DNA of 57,547 nt from Gammaproteobacteria bacterium (lineage in GTDB: Bacteria > Pseudomonadota > Gammaproteobacteria > Xanthomonadales > SZUA-36), in the NCBI GenBank assembly GCA_030426265.1, contig JAUHYP010000018.1, positions 1-57,547 on the forward strand, written 5' to 3'. The position numbers and the translations under genes were made by a program. The notes beneath the pieces were generated by a model. The model saw only the letters and a list, made by a program, of their open reading frames with translations, was not told the origin of the DNA and searched no databases. Every line of letters begins with the position of its first letter. The first letter of the stretch is position 1. Positions 35,990 to 43,758 of the stretch are shown one piece after another.

Positions 35990-37006
35990 ATGCCCAAGTT
36001 CCAAATCCGCGTGGCCCTGGCGGCCGCGCTGCTCTCACTTTTTGCCCTGCCGGCCCTGGCCCAGGACCGGCTGACCATGAACAACGGTGACGTGATCACC
36101 GGCAAGGTCACCGGTATGACCGATACCACGGTGACCATCGAACCGTCCTACGCCAGTGGCCCGGTGGAGATCACGCTGGACGAAGTGACCAGCGTCGACA
36201 TGTCCGAAGGCGACCTCCTGGTCACCCTGGATGACGGCACCGAGTTGCCCGGCCGCGTGGCCACCGATTCCACCGGCAGGCAGGTCGTGGTCTCGCCCGA
36301 AGGCGACTCCCGCGCGGTCACCCTGGAGGAAATCGCGTCCATGGCACCGCCGACGCCATGGTTCGAGTGGGCCCTGAAGGCCGACTTCAACGCGACCATG
36401 AACCAGGGCAACACGGATTCGCAGAACACGTTGCTGTTCATCGACGGCGGCGCGCGCTGGGGCGACCACCGCCATCACGCCGACCTGACCTTCCGGCGCG
36501 AGGAGACCGACGACATCCGGACCAAGGAGCAGGACCTGTTCAACTACTCCTACAACTGGATGTTCAACGACCCCTGGTACACCGGCGCGTCCTTCAGCTA
36601 CGAGCGAGACCCCATTCGCGACCTGGACTACCGCTACACCGCCGGCGTCCTGTTCGGTCGAGACATCTTCAACGACGACGTCAAGTTCCTGACCTTCTCG
36701 ATCGGGGCCGGTTACTCGGAAGAGGAGATCGGCGGCGTGAAGGACAGCGGCATGGTCGGGCTCTGGGACCTGCGCTACACCCACGTGCTGACCGACGGCG
36801 TGGATTTCTTCCACAACCACGGCATTACGCAGCAGTTCTACGGAATGGACAACCTGATCTTCAAGTCCAACACGGGCGTGCGCCTGGACCTGTGGCAGGA
36901 CCTCTACGCCACCGTGTCCCTGCGCTACGACTACGAAACCGAGCCGGCGCCGGGCAGTTCCAAGGACGACTCGACGCTGGCCGTGGGCCTGGGCTACACG
37001 TTCTGA
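35990..37006 (+). CDS. DUF481 outer-membrane beta-barrel protein
   Basis: This 338-aa exported protein has a signal peptide ending ALPALAQ (about residue 24). An N-terminal periplasmic region (25-110) has a repeated small-beta pattern (NNGDVITGKVTGM, VTIEP, DDGTELPGRV). A DUF481 barrel from about 120 to the end has alternating strands (FEWALKADFNATMNQGNTDS, FNYSYNWMFNDPWYTGAS, DLWQDLYATVSLRYDYETE) and ends in Phe (VGLGYTF), the usual signature for BAM recognition. Function unknown; a small-molecule channel or structural role is possible. A TAAAAT element lies about 40 bp upstream. Confidence 0.9.
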   Translation: MPKFQIRVALAAALLSLFALPALAQDRLTMNNGDVITGKVTGMTDTTVTIEPSYASGPVEITLDEVTSVDMSEGDLLVTLDDGTELPGRVATDSTGRQVVVSPEGDSRAVTLEEIASMAPPTPWFEWALKADFNATMNQGNTDSQNTLLFIDGGARWGDHRHHADLTFRREETDDIRTKEQDLFNYSYNWMFNDPWYTGASFSYERDPIRDLDYRYTAGVLFGRDIFNDDVKFLTFSIGAGYSEEEIGGVKDSGMVGLWDLRYTHVLTDGVDFFHNHGITQQFYGMDNLIFKSNTGVRLDLWQDLYATVSLRYDYETEPAPGSSKDDSTLAVGLGYTF

Positions 37007-37035
37007 GCCTCTGACCGGCGAGGGTATCGAGCGCC

Positions 37036-37461
37036 ATGGCGGGCTATTCGCATCGCCCCCTGGCGGCCAAGCTCGGCCTGCGTGAAGGCATGCGCGCGGC
37101 GGTGCTGAATGCGCCCGACGATTACCGCGACACCCTCGGCGCACTGCCGGACGGCGTCGCGCTCGTCATCGAACTGGAACCGGCCCTGCGATTCATCCAG
37201 CTGTTCGCGCCGGATCGCGCCACGCTGGACCGTTTGCTGGCCCCGGCGCGGGACGCACTGGCATCGGACGGAATGCTGTGGGTGAGCTGGCCCAAGAAAG
37301 CCTCGGGCCGGCCCACCGACCTCGACGGCAACATCGTTCGCGCGGCCGGCCTGGCGGCCGGCCTCGTGGACATCAAGGTCTGCGCCGTCGACGAGACCTG
37401 GTCCGGGCTGAAGTTCGTCTATCGCCGCGAAGACCGCCCCGGGCGCCTCAGTTCCCGGTAA
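37036..37461 (+). CDS. DUF3052 family protein
   Basis: This 141-aa soluble protein matches DUF3052: SHRPLAAKLGLREGMRAAVL at the N-terminus, a central IQLFAPDRATLD, then WVSWPKKASGRPTDLDGNIV and a conserved VDETWSGLKFVYR ending. The family resembles truncated methyltransferase-like folds and has no settled role. It starts 30 bp after the DUF481 gene and probably shares its transcript. The stop overlaps the convergent depolymerase gene by 14 bp. Confidence 0.88.
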   Translation: MAGYSHRPLAAKLGLREGMRAAVLNAPDDYRDTLGALPDGVALVIELEPALRFIQLFAPDRATLDRLLAPARDALASDGMLWVSWPKKASGRPTDLDGNIVRAAGLAAGLVDIKVCAVDETWSGLKFVYRREDRPGRLSSR

Positions 37462-38452
37462 GCGAGCGCACCCATTCGGCCAGTACCTTCGGCTGGGCGC
37501 CTTCGCGCGCCAGGTAGTCGGCGCCCGTGTAGCCCCACCAGTCCCAGCAGGCCAGCGGGTTCATCGGCTGGGCGACCGCCTGCGGGAAGGCGACCACGAT
37601 GCCGTTTGCCCGCGCCCAGGGCAGGTAGCCCGCCTGCTCCACGAAGGCGGTTCCGACCTGGGCCGCGGCCTGGGCGCAGCCATGCAGGGCCACGTGCAGA
37701 CGACAGCCGTTTTCGGGACAGGACTCCGGGACGAACAACCAGGCTTTTTCGTCCAGCCCGGCTTCGCCCGCTCCGGGCAATTCCACCTCGATCAGCCGGC
37801 CCGCACCGTCCGCCGAGCGATCCGCCTCCGAAGGCGTGTCCAGGCCGTCGTACAGGTGGCCCAGCAGGGCCCCGGCCGCGTCGTAGTCGCAGGCGCCGAG
37901 CCACGGGGTGGCGGCAGCATCGCAGGCGCCACCCGCGTCCAGGGTCGGGAACAGGTGCCCGGCCGGAATGTCATCCACACGTGCGATCAACGACTCCGGC
38001 ACCAGGCCCGAATAGACGGCCGCGAGGGCGTCCGCCACCTTGGCCGGCACCAGGGCGTCTTTTGCCCCGTGGAACAGCCAGACCGGGTCATCCTCCAGTA
38101 GCGACGGATCACCCGCGGTGCCCGCGGCATGCGCGGCCCGGATCGCATCGGGGACGCCTTCCACCGGCAATGCGCCCTCCTCCTTGCCGGTACAACGCCC
38201 CAGCGCGAGATCCAGGCGGCCCTCGGCGCAGTTCCAGGGAATGCCCGCGACCACCCCGATGCCGTGCACGAGTTCGGGGTAAGCCACGTGAATCTGGTGC
38301 GCCATGGACGCACCGGAGGAAATGCCTGAAATCGTGACGCCGGCCGGGTCGATGTCCGGAATGACGTCGGATCCCGCCGACGCAGCACCGGCCAGGAACA
38401 GCAGGGATCCGGCGAAGGAAGCGGCGAGCCGGCCGCGAAGTCCCTCAGTCAT
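37448..38452 (-). CDS. Secreted type-2 PHA/PHB depolymerase
   Basis: This 334-aa protein has a signal peptide (AASFAGSLLFLAGAASA, cleavage near 27). The lipase box is near the N-terminus, GISSGASMAHQ at 43-53 with Ser45 as nucleophile, as in type-2 short-chain-length PHA depolymerase domains. VAGIPWNCAEGRL follows. A second block HVALHGCAQAAAQVG supplies the oxyanion-hole LHGC motif, and PLACWDWWGYTG lies near the end. Four to six cysteines suggest a periplasmic or extracellular fold. There is no substrate-binding domain, so it may act on PHB oligomers or denatured granules in the periplasm. ATG at 38452 overlaps the TetR gene stop by 8 bp. Confidence 0.88.
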   Translation of the reverse strand: MTEGLRGRLAASFAGSLLFLAGAASAGSDVIPDIDPAGVTISGISSGASMAHQIHVAYPELVHGIGVVAGIPWNCAEGRLDLALGRCTGKEEGALPVEGVPDAIRAAHAAGTAGDPSLLEDDPVWLFHGAKDALVPAKVADALAAVYSGLVPESLIARVDDIPAGHLFPTLDAGGACDAAATPWLGACDYDAAGALLGHLYDGLDTPSEADRSADGAGRLIEVELPGAGEAGLDEKAWLFVPESCPENGCRLHVALHGCAQAAAQVGTAFVEQAGYLPWARANGIVVAFPQAVAQPMNPLACWDWWGYTGADYLAREGAQPKVLAEWVRSLTGN

Positions 38453-39095
38453 GGGTGTTGTCTCCTTGTGGTTGGCACAGGGCGCGAAACCCTGCACTGA
38501 TGAAGGGTACCAGCCGCTGGTGCACGGCCTCGAAATCGGAAGAGTGGCACAGTCCGCCGGACAGGGCGTCGATACGCTTGGTGTCGGCGAAGGTCAGGGT
38601 CAGCGCGCCGGACCAGAAGTGATAGCACCAGAAGAGGTTGGTCTCGTCGGCGTCCGGCATGGCGCGGCGCAGGGCGTCCAGGAAGCGGCGTACCAGGGGG
38701 TCGAAGTGCCGCGACATGGCCTTGCCGCCCCATTCCGGGTTGTTGTTCACCTGCGCGAGCATGCCGAAGTAGGACCGCCACGTGGGGTCTTCACTGACCA
38801 CCTTGTTCAGCAGCGTATGGGTGAAGGCGTCCACGATCTCTTCCACCGGCGCGGGGTCATTGCGCGCCAGCACGGCGTCGAGGGCGTCGCTTCGTTCCAG
38901 GTTCAGCGCCTCGGCGCGCCGCCTTAGCAACTCGTCGAACAGCCCCTGCTTGTTGCCGAAGTGATATCGGACCAGCGCCACGTCGACGCCGGCCTCGCGG
39001 GTGATCTCCCTGAGCGAAGTCCCGTCATAGCCGCGCTCGGCGAACAGGCGTTCCGCCACCGCCACGATCCGTTCCTTGTTGGACAGCTTTTTCAT
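38445..39095 (-). CDS. TetR-family regulator of the PHB/3-hydroxybutyrate locus
   Basis: This 216-aa protein has an N-terminal HTH at about 8-55: KERIVAVAERLFAERGYDG, TSLREITREAGVDVALVRYH with F-G-N-K following. The C-terminal ligand domain is helical. It is adjacent to and divergent from the TonB receptor gene, with two matching palindromes between. It overlaps the depolymerase gene downstream, so it probably controls depolymerase and receptor and itself. A 3-hydroxyacyl or 3HB-related ligand is a guess from the neighbours. Confidence 0.92.
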   Translation of the reverse strand: MKKLSNKERIVAVAERLFAERGYDGTSLREITREAGVDVALVRYHFGNKQGLFDELLRRRAEALNLERSDALDAVLARNDPAPVEEIVDAFTHTLLNKVVSEDPTWRSYFGMLAQVNNNPEWGGKAMSRHFDPLVRRFLDALRRAMPDADETNLFWCYHFWSGALTLTFADTKRIDALSGGLCHSSDFEAVHQRLVPFISAGFRALCQPQGDNTHD

Positions 39096-39166
39096 CGGGT
39101 CTACTTCTGCCGCGGCTCGAGCCTCGCCGCTCCCTATCGCCCATTGAATGCTCCGGTGAAGAATTT

Positions 39167-39182
39167 TTCAACTACTGTTGAA
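39167..39182. promoter_or_regulatory. Palindromic operator 1 (TetR candidate)
   Basis: TTCAACTACTGTTGAA is a perfect 6-bp inverted repeat with a 4-bp spacer, extended by T-rich flanks. It lies 72 bp from the TetR start. The same half-site recurs in operator 2, 55 bp away centre to centre. Confidence 0.75.
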
Positions 39183-39185
39183 TTT

Positions 39186-39202
39186 TTCTCCCGAAAGGAG
39201 AA
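39186..39202. promoter_or_regulatory. Inverted repeat between the two operators
   Basis: TTCTCC and GGAGAA flank a 5-nt spacer. Its half-site differs from the operators, so it may be a second regulator's site or part of a promoter. It lies midway between them. Confidence 0.35.
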
Positions 39203-39219
39203 TACTTTCCCGAATACGA

Positions 39220-39239
39220 ATTTCAACATCTGTTGAAAT
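39220..39239. promoter_or_regulatory. Palindromic operator 2 (TetR candidate)
   Basis: ATTTCAACATCTGTTGAAAT is a perfect 8-bp inverted repeat with a 4-bp spacer, containing the same TTCAAC/GTTGAA halves as operator 1. It lies 26 bp before the TonB-receptor ATG, where a bound repressor would block initiation. Confidence 0.78.
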
Positions 39240-39265
39240 CAAAACCACACAGTGGGGCTCACACA

Positions 39266-41506
39266 ATGAACACACTCCATTCGCTCAGTCATTCCCAATT
39301 CATTTCCGGTCCGGTATTGCGGCGCTCCGCGCTCGGCCTGGCCATCGCCGGCGCCCTGGGCCTGTCCGGCCCGGTCGCGGCCCAGTCCGACGAAGAAGAG
39401 CTGATGCTCGAAGAAGTCGTGGTCACCGCCCAGCGCCGCGAACAGACGCTGCAGGAAGTCCCGATGGCGATCAGCGCCTTTTCCGGCGAACAGCTGCGCG
39501 ACCTGCAGGCCGACAACCTGGACTCGATTCAGGGCGCGGTCCCCAACCTGAACCTGGTCCAGGGCCGCGGCTCCAACTCCAGCGTCAACGTCTTCATTCG
39601 CGGCGTCGGCCAGCCCGATGCGCTGCAGTCCTTCGACCCCGCCGTGGGCATCTACCTGGATGACGTGTACATGTCCCGCATCCAGGGCGCGATGTTCAAG
39701 CTTTACGACATCGAGCGCATCGAGGTGCTGCGTGGCCCGCAGGGCACGCTGTACGGCAAGAACACCCCCGGCGGCGCCATTCGCCTGATCACCCGCACCC
39801 CGGGCGACGAGTTCGAGGCCGCGGCCAACATCACCGTGGGCGACTACGACCGCGCCCAGGCCAGCGCCTACCTGTCCGGCCCCGTCAGCGAAGACCTCTC
39901 CCTGGGCCTGAGCGTGCTGCACGACCAGCGCGACGGGTTCGTCACCGACCCGCTGACCGGTGAGAAGTACAACGACGAATACACCACGGTCGCCCGGGTG
40001 AAAGGCGCCTGGCAGGCCAGTGACAACGTCGAAGTGGTGTTCTCCGCCGACTACACCAAGGAGGACGTGGCCCTGACCCTCGGTCGCGCCGAGGCCCCGC
40101 TGGTCAGCGTGGACCTCGCGCTCGGCACGGTGGTGCGATTCGTGCCTTCCAGCGATGAATACAACTTCGAGACCAGCACCGACATGGGCGGCCTGGGCGG
40201 CCAGCGGACCGATCACTGGGGCGGCAATGTCACCGTCAACTGGGCCATCAACGACGGCCTGGACTTCAAGTCCATTACCGCTTACCGCGACCTCCAGGCC
40301 GACAACTACGTCGACATCGACGCCACCACCCTGCAGCTGGGCAACGTGTTCGTCGGTATCGACCAGGACCAGTTCAGCCAGGAATTCCAGCTGCTGGGCG
40401 ACAGCGGCGGCAGCGTGACCTGGGTGGCCGGCGCCTACTACCTGAACGAGAACGTTCCTTCGCACCAGGAGGCCTACGCGGACGACTTCCTGCTGTTCGG
40501 TGGCGTTCCCATCAGCTTCCTGCGCACCATCGACGACGACCTGGAGACCACCAGCTACGCCGCGTTCGCGCAGATCGACTGGGCCTTTGCCCAGAACTGG
40601 AACCTGGGACTGGGCATCCGCTACACGGATGAGGAAAAGACCTACGCCCGCACCACCAGCACCTTCAGCAACATCCTGGGCAACGCCGACCCGGCCTTCG
40701 CCTTCGTCGACTCCGACAGCTGGGATGCCTGGACCCCGACACTGACCCTGGACTGGGCCGCCACCGACAACGTGCATTTCTACGGACGACTGGCGGAAGG
40801 CTTCAAGAGCGGCGGCTTCAACGGCCGCGCCAACAGCGCCGCCGACGTGTCGACCTTCGACCCGGAAACGGTCTGGACCGCGGAACTGGGCGCGAAGACC
40901 ACCAGCGACGACGGCCGATTCCTCGCCAACTTCGCCGTGTTCCAGAGCGAATACGAGGACTTCCAGGCCCGCGTCTCCGTGGGTGACGGCATCGATTTCC
41001 GCTTCCCGGTGCTGAACGCCGCGGAGCTGGACATCACCGGCGCCGAGGTGGAGATCGCCTGGCTGCCCATCGACCCGCTGCAGCTGACCACGCAGATCGG
41101 CTGGCTGGACAGCGAGTACGGCGGGGAAGGCTTCAGCGGCGCCGACGGCATCGCCGACGAGCCGGCCTTCTCACCGGAATGGACCGCGCGCTTTGGCGCC
41201 ATCTGGACGGTCGACCTCTCAGGCGGCGCGGCCATCCGCATCGGCGCCGACGCCAACTACCGTGACGCCATGCAGCTGAGCGTGGAAAACTCGCCCGTGC
41301 TGAATGAAGGCGATTACTGGCTGGCGAACGGCTTCGTGAGCTGGGTCAGCGCCGACGACCACTGGACCGTGACGGCCGGCATCAAGAACGCCACCGACGA
41401 GGTCTACAAGGTCGAAGGCCAGGACTTCCGCAGCGTGGGCAACATCCAGACCGCCTACTACGGCGATCCGCGCACCTGGACCCTGTCCCTGGACTACCGC
41501 TACTGA
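39266..41506 (+). CDS. TonB-dependent outer-membrane receptor
   Basis: This 746-aa protein has a signal peptide (ALGLAIAGALGLSGPVAAQ). A TonB-box-like EEVVVTAQRREQTLQEVPMA lies at about 52-71, then a plug domain with VFIRGVGQ and IEVLRGPQGTLYGKNTPGGA, then a 22-strand-type barrel ending in WTLSLDYRY. Such receptors import iron complexes, but relatives also import other substrates. The placement beside a PHA depolymerase, its TetR regulator and 3HB catabolic genes suggests import of PHB oligomers or a related ester. The ATG at 39266 is preceded by GTGGGGC, a weak ribosome site. Iron-siderophore uptake is the alternative. Confidence 0.93.
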   Translation: MNTLHSLSHSQFISGPVLRRSALGLAIAGALGLSGPVAAQSDEEELMLEEVVVTAQRREQTLQEVPMAISAFSGEQLRDLQADNLDSIQGAVPNLNLVQGRGSNSSVNVFIRGVGQPDALQSFDPAVGIYLDDVYMSRIQGAMFKLYDIERIEVLRGPQGTLYGKNTPGGAIRLITRTPGDEFEAAANITVGDYDRAQASAYLSGPVSEDLSLGLSVLHDQRDGFVTDPLTGEKYNDEYTTVARVKGAWQASDNVEVVFSADYTKEDVALTLGRAEAPLVSVDLALGTVVRFVPSSDEYNFETSTDMGGLGGQRTDHWGGNVTVNWAINDGLDFKSITAYRDLQADNYVDIDATTLQLGNVFVGIDQDQFSQEFQLLGDSGGSVTWVAGAYYLNENVPSHQEAYADDFLLFGGVPISFLRTIDDDLETTSYAAFAQIDWAFAQNWNLGLGIRYTDEEKTYARTTSTFSNILGNADPAFAFVDSDSWDAWTPTLTLDWAATDNVHFYGRLAEGFKSGGFNGRANSAADVSTFDPETVWTAELGAKTTSDDGRFLANFAVFQSEYEDFQARVSVGDGIDFRFPVLNAAELDITGAEVEIAWLPIDPLQLTTQIGWLDSEYGGEGFSGADGIADEPAFSPEWTARFGAIWTVDLSGGAAIRIGADANYRDAMQLSVENSPVLNEGDYWLANGFVSWVSADDHWTVTAGIKNATDEVYKVEGQDFRSVGNIQTAYYGDPRTWTLSLDYRY

Positions 41507-41513
41507 GCCTTGC

Positions 41514-41538
41514 CGGGGGCGGGCCCTGCCCGCCCCCG
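41514..41538 (+). terminator. GC hairpin after the TonB receptor
   Basis: CGGGGGCGGG and CCCGCCCCCG form a perfect 10-bp stem with a 5-nt loop, 8 bp after the stop. No T-tract follows, so it may be a Rho-assisted end or stability element. Confidence 0.5.
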
Positions 41539-41646
41539 CGCTCCCAAGCCGGCGACCTGTACAGGCGAAACGCCTCGTGACCAGCGCCTCACGTCTTGCC
41601 CCTCGCGACCCGCGAGCGGCGTACCCTGCGGAACTCCCGGAATAGA

Positions 41647-42939
41647 ATGCCCCCGATGAGCGACCTCTCTACACCAACGAGTACGTCGAACGCCGCCCCC
41701 GTACCGGGCCGTGCGCTGGCATTGTTCATGCTGGTGGTGGTGTACACCTTCAATTTCATCGACCGCCAGATCGTGGGCATCCTGGCCGTGCCCATCAAGG
41801 CCGACCTGGCCCTGAGCGACGCGCAGCTCGGCCTGATGGGCGGTCTCGCCTTCGCCCTGTTCTACACGGGCCTGGGCATTCCCATCGCGATGCTCGCCGA
41901 TCGCACCAGCCGTACCTGGATCATCACCGGCGCCCTGGCGGTCTGGAGCGCCATGACGGCGGCCTGCGGACTGGCCCAGAATTTCTGGCAGCTGTTCCTC
42001 GCCCGCCTGGGCGTGGGCGTGGGCGAAGCGGGCGGCGTCACGCCGGCCTATTCCCTGCTGATGGATTACTACCCGCCGGGCCAGCGTGCCCGCGCTATGA
42101 GCCTTTATTCCTTCGGCATTCCCATCGGCAGCGCCCTGGGCATCGTCTTCGGCGGCGTCATCGCGAGCCTGGTGGACTGGCGTTTCGCCTTTTTCGCCGT
42201 CGGCATCGCAGGCGTCCTGCTGGCGCCGGTGTTCCGGCTTCTGGTGCGCGAGCCCGAGCGCGGCCGCTTCGACCAGGCCGCCACCACCAAGCCCCCCGGC
42301 TTCGGCCGCATCATCGGCACCCTGGTGCGAAAGCCCAGCTTCTGGCTGCTGTCCGTGGGCGCGAGCTGCTCGTCCATGATGGGCTACGGCCTGTTTTTCT
42401 GGATGCCCTCCTTCATCGTCCGCAGCCATGGGCTGAGCCTGCTGGACGCGTCCCTGTTCTATGGCGCCATTCTGCTCGTCGGCGGCATGGCCGGCATGTG
42501 GGCGGGCGGCTGGCTGGGCGACCGACTGGGCCAGGCCAAGCGCACGCGCTACGTGACCATTCCCGCCGTGGCGTTCCTGGTATCAGTGCCCACCTACGTG
42601 CTGGGCGTGCTGACGCCGACCCTGTCGCTGGCCTTCGTCGTGATCCTCGTCCCGGTGGCCCTGGGCCTGGTCTGGGTCGGACCGACCATGTCCACGGTGC
42701 AGCAACTGGTGCCGCCCAACATGCGCGCCACCGCCTCGGCCGTGTTCCTGTTCATCAACAACCTGCTGGGCATCGGCCTGGGCACCTGGGCCATTGGCGC
42801 CCTGTCCGATTTCCTGCAGACCCAGTACGGCGAGGAGTCGCTGCGCTGGTCCATCGTGGCCGGCACGGGGTTCTACCTCCTGGCGGCCGGCCTGTTCCTG
42901 CTGGCCTCGAGATGGCTCGAGCAGGACTGGGAGGACTGA
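41647..42939 (+). CDS. MFS transporter (spinster-like)
   Basis: This 430-aa, 12-helix transporter opens with LALFMLVVVYTFNFIDRQIV and then GILAVPIKADLALSDAQLGL. It carries the signature GLGIPIAMLADRTSRTWIIT and RLGVGVGEAGGVTPAYSLLM, typical of the spinster/MFS_1 group in catabolic loci. Helices continue through VGGMAGMWAGGWLGDRLGQA to the end. ATG at 41656 is an equally possible start; a TAGAAT element overlaps the upstream ATG. The stop lies one base before the 3HB-dehydrogenase ATG, so the two are one operon. Import of hydroxybutyrate or its oligomers across the inner membrane is inferred from context. Confidence 0.9.
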   Translation: MPPMSDLSTPTSTSNAAPVPGRALALFMLVVVYTFNFIDRQIVGILAVPIKADLALSDAQLGLMGGLAFALFYTGLGIPIAMLADRTSRTWIITGALAVWSAMTAACGLAQNFWQLFLARLGVGVGEAGGVTPAYSLLMDYYPPGQRARAMSLYSFGIPIGSALGIVFGGVIASLVDWRFAFFAVGIAGVLLAPVFRLLVREPERGRFDQAATTKPPGFGRIIGTLVRKPSFWLLSVGASCSSMMGYGLFFWMPSFIVRSHGLSLLDASLFYGAILLVGGMAGMWAGGWLGDRLGQAKRTRYVTIPAVAFLVSVPTYVLGVLTPTLSLAFVVILVPVALGLVWVGPTMSTVQQLVPPNMRATASAVFLFINNLLGIGLGTWAIGALSDFLQTQYGEESLRWSIVAGTGFYLLAAGLFLLASRWLEQDWED

Positions 42940-42940
42940 C

Positions 42941-43738
42941 ATGAGTGACGATCGTTTTCTTGCCGGGCGACACGCCCTGGTCACCGGTTCCACCTCGGGC
43001 ATCGGCCTGGGCATTGCCCGCGCCCTGGCGCAGCGCGGCTGCGCACTGACCCTCAACGGTTTCGGCGATGCGAACGACATCGCGAGGCTGGTGGCGGAAC
43101 TGGCGGAAATTTCTGGCGCGGCGACGGCCCACCACGGCGCCGACATGCGCGACCCGGTCCAGATCGAAGCCATGATGCGCGGCGCCGCGGATGAGCGCGG
43201 TCCCGTGAACGTACTGGTCAACAATGCCGGCATCCAGCACGTCGCGCCGATCGACCAGTTTCCGGTCGATCGCTGGGACGCCATCCTCGCGGTGAACCTG
43301 TCCTCGAGTTTCCACACCCTGCGCCTGGCCCTTCCCTCCATGGTCGCGTCGAAATGGGGGCGCGTGGTGAACGTCGCCTCGGCGCATGCCCTGCGCGCCT
43401 CGCCTTACAAGTCCGCCTATGTCGCGGCGAAGCACGGCGTGGCCGGACTGACCAAGACCGCGGCGCTGGAAGTGGCGGAGACCGGCATCACGGTCAACGC
43501 CATTGCGCCCGGCTACGTCGAGACGCCCCTGGTCACCGGCCAGGTCGCGGACACGGCGAAAGCCCGCGGGATCACCGAGGAAGAGGTCCTGCGCGACGTC
43601 ATGCTGCTGGCGCAACCTACGAGGCGCCTTGTGGCCATCGAGGAAGTGGCCGAACTGGCCGTGTTTCTCTGCAGCGACGCCGCCGCCTCCATCACCGGCG
43701 CCGTGCTTCCCGTCGACGGCGGCTGGACGGCCAAATAA
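42941..43738 (+). CDS. 3-hydroxybutyrate dehydrogenase
   Basis: This 265-aa short-chain dehydrogenase closely resembles bacterial D-3-hydroxybutyrate dehydrogenase. It shares TGSTSGIGLGIARALA, LTLNGFGDAND, VLVNNAGIQHVAPIDQFPVD, the catalytic SAYVAAKHGV (Tyr and Lys), GITVNAIAPGYVETPLV and the terminal VDGGWTAK. It oxidises 3-hydroxybutyrate to acetoacetate using NAD. The LNGFG and NNAGIQH segments are characteristic of this group among SDRs. The ATG follows the MFS stop by one base. It is the strongest biochemical anchor for the PHB/3HB interpretation of the region. Confidence 0.9.
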   Translation: MSDDRFLAGRHALVTGSTSGIGLGIARALAQRGCALTLNGFGDANDIARLVAELAEISGAATAHHGADMRDPVQIEAMMRGAADERGPVNVLVNNAGIQHVAPIDQFPVDRWDAILAVNLSSSFHTLRLALPSMVASKWGRVVNVASAHALRASPYKSAYVAAKHGVAGLTKTAALEVAETGITVNAIAPGYVETPLVTGQVADTAKARGITEEEVLRDVMLLAQPTRRLVAIEEVAELAVFLCSDAAASITGAVLPVDGGWTAK

Positions 43739-43758
43739 CCCGGGACGCCGCACTGACC

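Noticed and set aside
39239-40777. A 512-codon minus-strand frame opposite the TonB receptor
   Set aside because: Antisense shadow; the receptor has signal peptide, TonB box, plug and C-terminal aromatic residue.
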